DNA from: Anaerolineae bacterium
GTDB lineage: Bacteria > Chloroflexota > Anaerolineae > JAFGEY01
Direction of reading: 5' to 3'
DNA length: 9,724 nt
Assembly: GCA_016929205.1 (NCBI GenBank)
Contig: JAFGJF010000535.1
Coordinates: forward strand, 1 to 9,724
Below, one piece after another: positions 5,030 through 9,724 of the stretch. Every line of letters starts with the position of its first letter. Position 1 is the stretch's first letter. The notes under the pieces were generated by a model. The model saw only the letters and a program-made list of their open reading frames with translations. It did not search any database and was not told the DNA's origin. The position numbers were made by a program, and so were the translations under genes.

Positions 5030-7906
5030 ATGGCGATCCATACTGGCAAGTGGCAGGGGATATCGATTCCCGATACGGCTTTGAGCCTGGAAACCGATCT
5101 GGTGCACGGGCTGTCCTCCGGTCAGGTAACCCAACGACAGGAGCAGTTTGGGCCAAACGCGTTGGCCGAGCGGCCGCGTCCGGGCTTTTTGGCCCGCCTT
5201 TGGGCCCAACTCAACGACTTTTTGATCTTGATCTTGATCGTTTCGGCGATCATTTCGGCGGTGATCGGCTGGAACGAGTTCCGTAAAACCGGCGAGATGA
5301 CCGAGTTTATCGACGCCTTTGCGATCATGACCATCGTCGTCTTGAACGCCGTGATGGGCCTGGTCCAGGAAGGGCGTGCCGAACAAGCGTTGGCGGCGTT
5401 GAAAAAAATGGCAGCGCCAAACGCGGCTGTCATTCGTGATGGGCGGCAGCAGGTCGTGCCCGCATCCACGCTGGTCCCCGGCGACCTCGTCGTTTTGGAA
5501 ACGGGTAATTACGTCCCGGCCGACATTCGCCTGGTCGAAAGCATCAACCTGCGCATTGAGGAAGCGTCGCTGACCGGCGAATCGGTGCCGGTCGAAAAAG
5601 TCGCCGATATGATCGTCGACCAGGATGCGGGCATCGGTGACCGGCGCAACTGCGGCTATATGAGCACGACGGTGACTTATGGCCGGGGTAAAGGCATTGT
5701 CATCGATATCGGCATGAAGACCGAGATTGGCACAATTGCCGAGATGATCCAGGCGACAGAAGAGGACCTCACGCCGCTTCAACTCAAGCTGGAACAATTG
5801 GGCAAGTGGCTGGGCATCGCCTCGCTGGCGATTTGTGCCATCGTCGGCATCATCGGCATCTTGCGCGATACGGACCTGTCGCTTATTACCTCGCAAGGAT
5901 TCGGCGTCTACTTTACCCGGTCGGTCGAAACGCTGATCGAGATGTTTATGATCGCCGTCAGCCTGGCGATTGCCGCCGTTCCCGAGGGGCTGCCGGCCGT
6001 GGTCACGATCTGCCTGGCGATAGGCATGCAAGAGATGGCCAGGCGTCACGCGTTGATCCGTCGTTTGCCCGCCGTGGAGACCTTGGGTTCGGCAACGGCG
6101 ATCTGTTCCGACAAGACCGGCACCTTGACCCAAAACCAGATGACGGTCAAGATGGTGTATGCCGACAGCACGTTGATCCAGGTTGCGGGACAGGGCTACA
6201 TCCCGCAGGGCGAGTTCAGCGAGGATGGCGCGCGGGTCACGCCGGAGGCCTATCCGGGCCTGGCCAAGCTGGCGCTGGCCTCTGTGTTGTGCAACGATGC
6301 CGATCTCGAGCGTAACACCGAAGCGGACGGCGGCGAAGAATGGCAAATGATTGGCGATCCCACCGAAGGGGCGATGGTCGTGTTGGCTGCCAAGGCGGGA
6401 CTGTGGCGCGGCGAGGTCAACGCACAATACCCGCGCGTCGAAGAGGTGCCTTTTGACTCCAAGCGCAAGCGGATGGCAACCATCCATCGTTTGCCGGACG
6501 ACTCGTACGAAGCCTACGTCAAGGGAGCGCCGGACATTTTGCTCGAATTGTGCAATCGGTTTTACGTCGATGGACAGGTGTACCCGATGACGCCCGAACG
6601 CCGCGAGCGCGCCATGGAGGTCAACCACGAACTGGCTTCCAACGCGTTGCGCGTGCTGGGGGTGGCCTACAAGCCGCTCGCAACGCGCCCCACCAACCCC
6701 ACGGCAGAGGACATCGAGCACGATATGGTCTTTGTCGGCCTGGTCGGGATGATCGACCCCGCGCGGCCGGAGGTGCGGCATGCGATTGCGACGGCCCGGC
6801 ACGCCGGGATCAAGACGGCGATGGTGACCGGCGATTATGAGGATACGGCAGTGGCGATTGCCAAAGAATTGGAATTGCTGCGCAAAGATGACGACGTCGA
6901 AACACGTGTTCTCTCGGGCCGGGAATTGGAGCGGATCTCTGACGCCGAGTTGGTCGAGCGGGTGAACGACATCGTGGTCTATGCGCGCGTCTCGCCCGAG
7001 CACAAGGTGCGTATCGTCGATGCCCACAAGCAAAAGGGACACATTGTGGCCATGACCGGCGATGGCGTCAACGATGCCCCGGCGCTCAAGCGGGCCAGCA
7101 TTGGCGTGGCGATGGGCATTACCGGGACGGACGTGTCCAAAGAGACCGCCGACATGGTGCTGACCGACGACAACTTTGCCTCGATCGTCTCCGCCGTGGA
7201 GCAAGGGCGGATCATCTATTCCAACATTCGCAAGTTTGTCTACTATTTGTTGTCCTGCAATATGGGCGAAATCATGATCCTCTTTGTGTCCATGATCCTC
7301 GACCTGCCTTTGCCGCTGACGGCGCTGCAACTGCTGGTGCTCAACCTGGTGACGGATGGTGCGCCGGCACTGGCCCTGGGCATGGAAAAAGGCGATCCCG
7401 ATATTATGAACTTGAAACCGCGCCGGGTCGACGAGCCGATCATCAACAGGTCGATGATTTGGGGCACGGCTGTCCAGACGCTTGCCATTGCCGGCTCGGT
7501 GTTGGCCGCCTTTTTGATCGGCCTCGTCCAGGGTGGCTGGAGCTGGGGACTGGATGTGGGCGAAGAAATGCTGGCGCATGCCCAGACGATGGCTTTTGTG
7601 ACCCTTTCGGCTTCCGAGCTGTTCCGCGCTTATACGGCGCGCTCGGAGCGTTACTCGCTGTTCAGTATCGGCGTGTTCAGCAACAAGTGGATGCAGTGGG
7701 CGGTGCTGGCATCGCTGCTGGTGCTGCTGGCAACGGTCTACATTCCCGGCCTGAACGACACCATCTTTGGCAACGTGCCGCTGAGTGCGTCCGATTGGCT
7801 GGTGGTCTTTCCCTTGATGCTGGTTCCGGCGATTGTCGCCGAGATCTACAAAGCGATTTCCCTGGCCCAGTTACGGCGGCAGCTCGAAGCGGAAGCGGCG
7901 GCCTGA
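5030..7906 (+). CDS. P2-type calcium-translocating P-type ATPase
   Basis: This 958-residue primary pump would export Ca2+ from the cytosol using ATP; its length and order of domains are those of SERCA/PMCA-like pumps. Visible in order are the N-terminal cation-ATPase domain (1-60), M1 (about 64-84), M2 (about 94-114), the actuator domain with TGES (182-185), M3 (about 260-280) and M4 with VPEGLPA (E319). The phosphorylation motif DKTGTLT follows (D361), then KGAPD of the nucleotide domain (K498), TGDGVNDAP (676-684) and six C-terminal helices. Residues equivalent to both SERCA calcium sites are present: E319, N744 and E747 in M5, N772, T775 and D776 in M6, and E863 in M8. Calcium is therefore more likely than Mn or another ion, but not certain. 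ATG 5030 has AGAGGAG 7 bases upstream. No clear terminator follows the stop, and the rplU promoter begins only 16 bp later. The neighbouring DUF211 and VIT-like genes suggest a cation-homeostasis context (inference). Confidence 0.93.
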   Translation: MAIHTGKWQGISIPDTALSLETDLVHGLSSGQVTQRQEQFGPNALAERPRPGFLARLWAQLNDFLILILIVSAIISAVIGWNEFRKTGEMTEFIDAFAIMTIVVLNAVMGLVQEGRAEQALAALKKMAAPNAAVIRDGRQQVVPASTLVPGDLVVLETGNYVPADIRLVESINLRIEEASLTGESVPVEKVADMIVDQDAGIGDRRNCGYMSTTVTYGRGKGIVIDIGMKTEIGTIAEMIQATEEDLTPLQLKLEQLGKWLGIASLAICAIVGIIGILRDTDLSLITSQGFGVYFTRSVETLIEMFMIAVSLAIAAVPEGLPAVVTICLAIGMQEMARRHALIRRLPAVETLGSATAICSDKTGTLTQNQMTVKMVYADSTLIQVAGQGYIPQGEFSEDGARVTPEAYPGLAKLALASVLCNDADLERNTEADGGEEWQMIGDPTEGAMVVLAAKAGLWRGEVNAQYPRVEEVPFDSKRKRMATIHRLPDDSYEAYVKGAPDILLELCNRFYVDGQVYPMTPERRERAMEVNHELASNALRVLGVAYKPLATRPTNPTAEDIEHDMVFVGLVGMIDPARPEVRHAIATARHAGIKTAMVTGDYEDTAVAIAKELELLRKDDDVETRVLSGRELERISDAELVERVNDIVVYARVSPEHKVRIVDAHKQKGHIVAMTGDGVNDAPALKRASIGVAMGITGTDVSKETADMVLTDDNFASIVSAVEQGRIIYSNIRKFVYYLLSCNMGEIMILFVSMILDLPLPLTALQLLVLNLVTDGAPALALGMEKGDPDIMNLKPRRVDEPIINRSMIWGTAVQTLAIAGSVLAAFLIGLVQGGWSWGLDVGEEMLAHAQTMAFVTLSASELFRAYTARSERYSLFSIGVFSNKWMQWAVLASLLVLLATVYIPGLNDTIFGNVPLSASDWLVVFPLMLVPAIVAEIYKAISLAQLRRQLEAEAAA

Positions 7907-7921
7907 AAAAAAAGAGCGTAT

Positions 7922-7950
7922 TTGACAGGATTGCCCAAACCAGGTATAAT
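7922..7950 (+). promoter_or_regulatory. Perfect consensus sigma70 promoter for rplU-rpmA-rpmE
   Basis: TTGACA (7922-7927) and TATAAT (7945-7950) are exact consensus hexamers at the optimal 17-bp spacing. Transcription should start near 7957, giving a leader of about 125 nt before rplU. Strong constitutive expression fits a ribosomal protein operon. Confidence 0.92.
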
Positions 7951-7956
7951 GTTGGT

Positions 7957-8069
7957 TCGCTGGCGGCATGTGCTCCCCCATGGGATAAGAGCCACTTGGT
8001 TCTGCACTGTTCACTTGGGGGATTTTGTTTGCCAACAAAGAGACCTGTGGAATGCAGGATTGTGATTGT
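7957..8069 (+). promoter_or_regulatory. rplU leader with attenuator-like hairpin
   Basis: The 5' untranslated region can fold with TCCCCCA (7974-7980) against TGGGGGA (8016-8022), enclosing a second stem AGAGCCA (7988-7994) / TGGTTCT (7997-8003, one G-U). TTTTGTTT (8023-8030) follows immediately, so the structure resembles an intrinsic terminator. A competing small hairpin, TTGTT (8025-8029) / AACAA (8034-8038), uses the same T-tract. Leaders that let L21 repress its own operon are known in other bacteria (the L21 leader family). Whether this one belongs to that family, or is a new type, cannot be settled by eye. Confidence 0.5.
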
Positions 8070-8082
8070 GGAGGAAAGTATT

Positions 8083-8406
8083 GTGTACGCGATTGTAGAG
8101 ACAGGTGGAAAACAATATCAGGTTAACGTCGGGCAATTGTTGGACGTCGAGTTGTTGCCTCAGCAGATCGGCGAATCGCTCGAACTGACCAAGGTACTGA
8201 TGGTTGTAGACGGTGACAAGGTGCAAGTGGGCAACCCGTTGGTCGATGGCGTGGTGGTCAAGGCAACCGTCGCTGGCCAAATCAAGGGCCCCAAGGTTCG
8301 CACGTTCAAATATACTGGCAAAAAGTATCGTCGTCGTATCGGACACCGGCAGCAGTACACCCAGTTGCACATTGACGAGATTACTGCAGGAAGCGAGGTC
8401 AAGTAG
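8083..8406 (+). CDS. rplU: 50S ribosomal protein L21
   Basis: L21 is a large-subunit protein that binds 23S rRNA and contacts L20. The 107-residue product begins [14 protein letters not shown], the classic L21 N-terminus, and carries the C-terminal basic block of the family, [20 protein letters not shown], followed by [10 protein letters not shown]. The start is GTG 8083, preceded by GGAGG (8070-8074) at 8 bases; longer upstream frames run into the leader and the ATPase. Length is normal (about 100-105 is usual). rpmA starts one base after the stop, the near-universal L21-L27 pairing. It is transcribed from the consensus promoter at 7922-7950 through a structured leader. Confidence 0.97.
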   Translation: MYAIVETGGKQYQVNVGQLLDVELLPQQIGESLELTKVLMVVDGDKVQVGNPLVDGVVVKATVAGQIKGPKVRTFKYTGKKYRRRIGHRQQYTQLHIDEITAGSEVK

Positions 8407-8407
8407 G

Positions 8408-8674
8408 ATGGCGCATAAAAAAGGAAGCGGTTCCGCGAAAAACGGCCGTGACAGCATCTCCAAGCGGCGAGGGATCAAAAAATTCGGCGGCGAGTACGTT
8501 ATCCCGGGGAGTATTCTCATTCGCCAGTGTGGCACCAAGATGCACCCCGGTACGAACGTCGGCATGGGCAAGGATTTCACCATTTTTTCGACCATTGAAG
8601 GGTATGTCAAGTACGAGTATATGCCCCAGGGGCACGGTCGTAAACAGGTGAGCGTGTATTCAGAGAGAGAGTAG
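8408..8674 (+). CDS. rpmA: 50S ribosomal protein L27
   Basis: L27 sits near the peptidyl-transferase centre, and its flexible N-terminal tail reaches toward the P-site tRNA. The 88-residue product starts [16 protein letters not shown] and contains [18 protein letters not shown] and [11 protein letters not shown], all standard L27 blocks. The N-terminus is the short form, already starting at AHKKG, so there is no Firmicutes-type leader peptide needing a Prp-like protease. ATG 8408 follows the rplU stop by one base, and GAGG (8395-8398) inside the end of rplU is the probable ribosome binding site. This implies translational coupling. Confidence 0.97.
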   Translation: MAHKKGSGSAKNGRDSISKRRGIKKFGGEYVIPGSILIRQCGTKMHPGTNVGMGKDFTIFSTIEGYVKYEYMPQGHGRKQVSVYSERE

Positions 8675-8679
8675 GAACG

Positions 8680-8925
8680 ATGAAAGAAGGCATTCACCCC
8701 ACGTATTATCCTGAGGCAACGGTGCGCTGCGCGTGTGGCAACACTTGGACGACCGGCTCGACGATGCCAGAGATTCAGACCGACGTGTGCTCGGCGTGCC
8801 ATCCCTTTTTCACCGGCGAACAGCGTATTGTGGACTCGGAAGGCCAGGTCGATCGCTTTTACCGGCGGCTGCAACTGGTGCGCGAGCGGCAGGGTCTGCC
8901 GGAAGAGCCGGCGCCAGAGCAATAA
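8680..8925 (+). CDS. rpmE: 50S ribosomal protein L31, zinc-binding type
   Basis: The 81-residue product starts [20 protein letters not shown] and continues [23 protein letters not shown], the L31 signature. All four zinc cysteines are present (C17, C19, C37, C40), so this is the C+ form; the alternative zinc-free form (ykgM/ytiA type) usually replaces it under zinc limitation. The C-terminus (residues 60-81) is charged and slightly extended, ending EEPAPEQ. The start lies 5 bases after the rpmA stop with GTAGGA just upstream. The operon ends at the terminator 33 bases after the stop. Placement after L27 rather than next to rho is less usual, but L31 position varies between phyla. Confidence 0.97.
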   Translation: MKEGIHPTYYPEATVRCACGNTWTTGSTMPEIQTDVCSACHPFFTGEQRIVDSEGQVDRFYRRLQLVRERQGLPEEPAPEQ

Positions 8926-8958
8926 GCCCGGTTGGCACAGGAATGATTTCAAGTCTAT

Positions 8959-8990
8959 AGGGACAGACTCAGTCTGTCCCTTCTTTTTTT
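8959..8990 (+). terminator. Rho-independent terminator of the ribosomal protein operon
   Basis: A perfect 10-bp stem, AGGGACAGAC (8959-8968) with GTCTGTCCCT (8972-8981), has a TCA loop and is followed by TC and seven T residues (8984-8990). It ends the rplU-rpmA-rpmE message 33 bases after the rpmE stop. Confidence 0.95.
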
Positions 8991-9031
8991 ATACGGCAAA
9001 CGCAACCTGACTCGCGGTCTGTTTCTTTGAA

Positions 9032-9044
9032 CCCCAGGCTGGGG
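9032..9044 (+). promoter_or_regulatory. Small hairpin just upstream of the tdk ribosome binding site
   Basis: CCCCA (9032-9036) and TGGGG (9040-9044) pair around a GGC loop, 7 bases before the GGGAGGAG sequence (9052-9059). It is short but all strong pairs except one. It could influence tdk translation or mark a processing site, but it may also be chance in GC-rich sequence. No convincing promoter hexamers were found between the rpmE terminator and tdk. Confidence 0.3.
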
Positions 9045-9061
9045 GAGACTTGGGAGGAGAC

Positions 9062-9673
9062 GTGTATTACTCGGAACCGATGGGGCGTATCGAAGTTGTT
9101 TGCGGCAGTATGTTCAGTGGTAAGACTGAAGAACTGATTCGTCGTGTGCGGCGGGCCCAAATTGCCAAGCAAAAGGTTCAGGTTTTCAAGCCAGCAATCG
9201 ACGACCGGTATGGGATCGAAAAAATCACCTCTCACAATGGCCTGTTTGTGGAAGCGCAACCCGTCCTGGATGCGGCGGCGATCCCCGGGCTGGTCAAAGA
9301 GGATACCCAGGTCGTTTCCGTGGACGAGGTGCAGTTTTTCGACTGGCGGATTGCCAACGTGTGTCGCGATCTGGCGGACAGTGGGAGACGGGTGATCCTG
9401 GCCGGACTCGACATGGATTTTCGCGGCGAACCGTTTGGCCCAATGCCGTTGTTGATGGCCGAGGCAGAAGAAGTGGAAAAACTGCACGCCATTTGTGTGG
9501 TTTGCGGCGCAACAGCCAGCCGCACGCAGCGGCTGATCAACGGCAGTCCTGCGTCGTACGATGATCCGATCATCCTGGTCGGAGCCAGCGAAGTGTACGA
9601 GGCTCGCTGCCGCTATCACCACGAGGTGCCCAACAGGCCCAAAACCGGCTCTTTGGAATTTCACAGGGTGTAG
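9062..9673 (+). CDS. tdk: Thymidine kinase, TK1 (type II) family
   Basis: It phosphorylates thymidine (and deoxyuridine) to the monophosphate in nucleotide salvage, in the cytosol. The 203-residue product has the P-loop GSMFSGKT (15-22), the catalytic glutamate E89 in [20 protein letters not shown], and the lasso-type zinc site C145, C148, C183 and H186. The last ligand is His as in human TK1, whereas many Firmicutes enzymes have Cys there. The order of blocks closely follows Bacillus Tdk ([18 protein letters not shown]). I chose GTG 9062 because [13 protein letters not shown] then aligns with the MYLINQ-type N-terminus of Bacillus and GGAGG (9053-9057) lies just upstream. ATG 9080 would remove these residues and has no ribosome binding site; TTG 9050 overlaps it. 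rpmE-tdk adjacency is familiar from Firmicutes, where prfA commonly follows. Confidence 0.94.
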   Translation: MYYSEPMGRIEVVCGSMFSGKTEELIRRVRRAQIAKQKVQVFKPAIDDRYGIEKITSHNGLFVEAQPVLDAAAIPGLVKEDTQVVSVDEVQFFDWRIANVCRDLADSGRRVILAGLDMDFRGEPFGPMPLLMAEAEEVEKLHAICVVCGATASRTQRLINGSPASYDDPIILVGASEVYEARCRYHHEVPNRPKTGSLEFHRV

Positions 9674-9721
9674 GGGCCGGGCTTGTCCCTGCCCAGGGCG
9701 ACCACAAGGGTTCGCCCCTAC
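9670..9721. repeat. Palindromic intergenic repeat overlapping the tdk stop codon
   Basis: GTAGGGGC (9670-9677) is perfectly inverted as GCCCCTAC (9714-9721). Inside, CTTGT (9682-9686) pairs with ACAAG (9704-9708), and CCCT (9687-9690) with AGGG (9695-9698). The TAG stop of tdk (9671-9673) forms part of the left end. The form resembles short GC-rich palindromes that I recall as repeated in Chloroflexota genomes. No T-tract follows within the window, so a terminator role is not supported. Confidence 0.65.
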
Positions 9722-9724
9722 CTA

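Noticed and set aside
5003..7579. Uninterrupted 858-codon open frame on the minus strand, opposite the Ca2+-ATPase
   Set aside because: The translation is rich in His, Arg, Gln and Asp with no recognisable domain, as expected for an antisense frame of a GC-biased gene. The + strand frame encodes a complete P-type ATPase with all motifs.
7968..7988. Possible leader peptide (ATG TGC TCC CCC ATG GGA TAA) in the rplU leader
   Set aside because: Six codons with no ribosome binding site and no runs of regulatory codons; the same bases are better explained by the hairpin arm.
8011..8952. 313-codon minus-strand frame opposite the ribosomal protein genes
   Set aside because: It lies antisense to three unmistakable ribosomal protein genes and spans their junctions, with no conserved motif.

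Overview
The window reads as a stretch of a bacterial chromosome with every supported gene on the + strand. The best guess for the source is an uncultured Chloroflexota (Anaerolineae-like) lineage. That rests on recalled resemblance only: tandem M42 aminopeptidases, a DUF211 protein beside a VIT/CCC1-like membrane protein, an L21-L27-L31-thymidine kinase order, frequent GTG starts, and short GC-rich palindromic repeats between genes. No rRNA or other decisive phylogenetic marker is present.

Region 1 (1-3569) is a proteolysis block. It opens with the last 62 codons of a probable extracellular beta-sandwich protein. Three paralogous M42-family (TET/glutamyl aminopeptidase-type) metallopeptidases follow, each with all the metal-binding and catalytic residues I could check. 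The first two overlap by one base (TAATG). The third lies 196 bp further on, behind a large imperfect inverted repeat and a GC-rich hairpin. A very long intrinsic terminator (3693-3754) closes the block.

Region 2 (3832-7906) looks like a metal-handling block. A good sigma70-type promoter precedes a DUF211 protein, which is tightly followed by a five-helix VIT/CCC1-like membrane protein. After a gap holding a REP-like repeat and a second promoter comes a 958-residue P2-type Ca2+-ATPase with all the expected ion-site residues of both SERCA calcium sites. A shared role in divalent cation homeostasis is an inference from adjacency.

Region 3 (7922-9721) is housekeeping. A perfect consensus promoter (TTGACA, 17 bp, TATAAT) drives rplU-rpmA-rpmE (L21, L27, L31). 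Its roughly 125-nt leader folds into an attenuator-like hairpin. The operon ends at a textbook terminator. Next is tdk (TK1-type thymidine kinase); rpmE-tdk adjacency is familiar from Firmicutes, where prfA commonly follows, so prfA may lie just beyond the window. A palindromic repeat abuts and overlaps the tdk stop codon.

The items most worth a second look are the M42 trio with its intervening inverted-repeat element, the DUF211/VIT/Ca2+-ATPase neighbourhood, and the rplU leader. I see no clear evidence of a wholly new system, and no CRISPR array, tRNA, rRNA or transposase gene.
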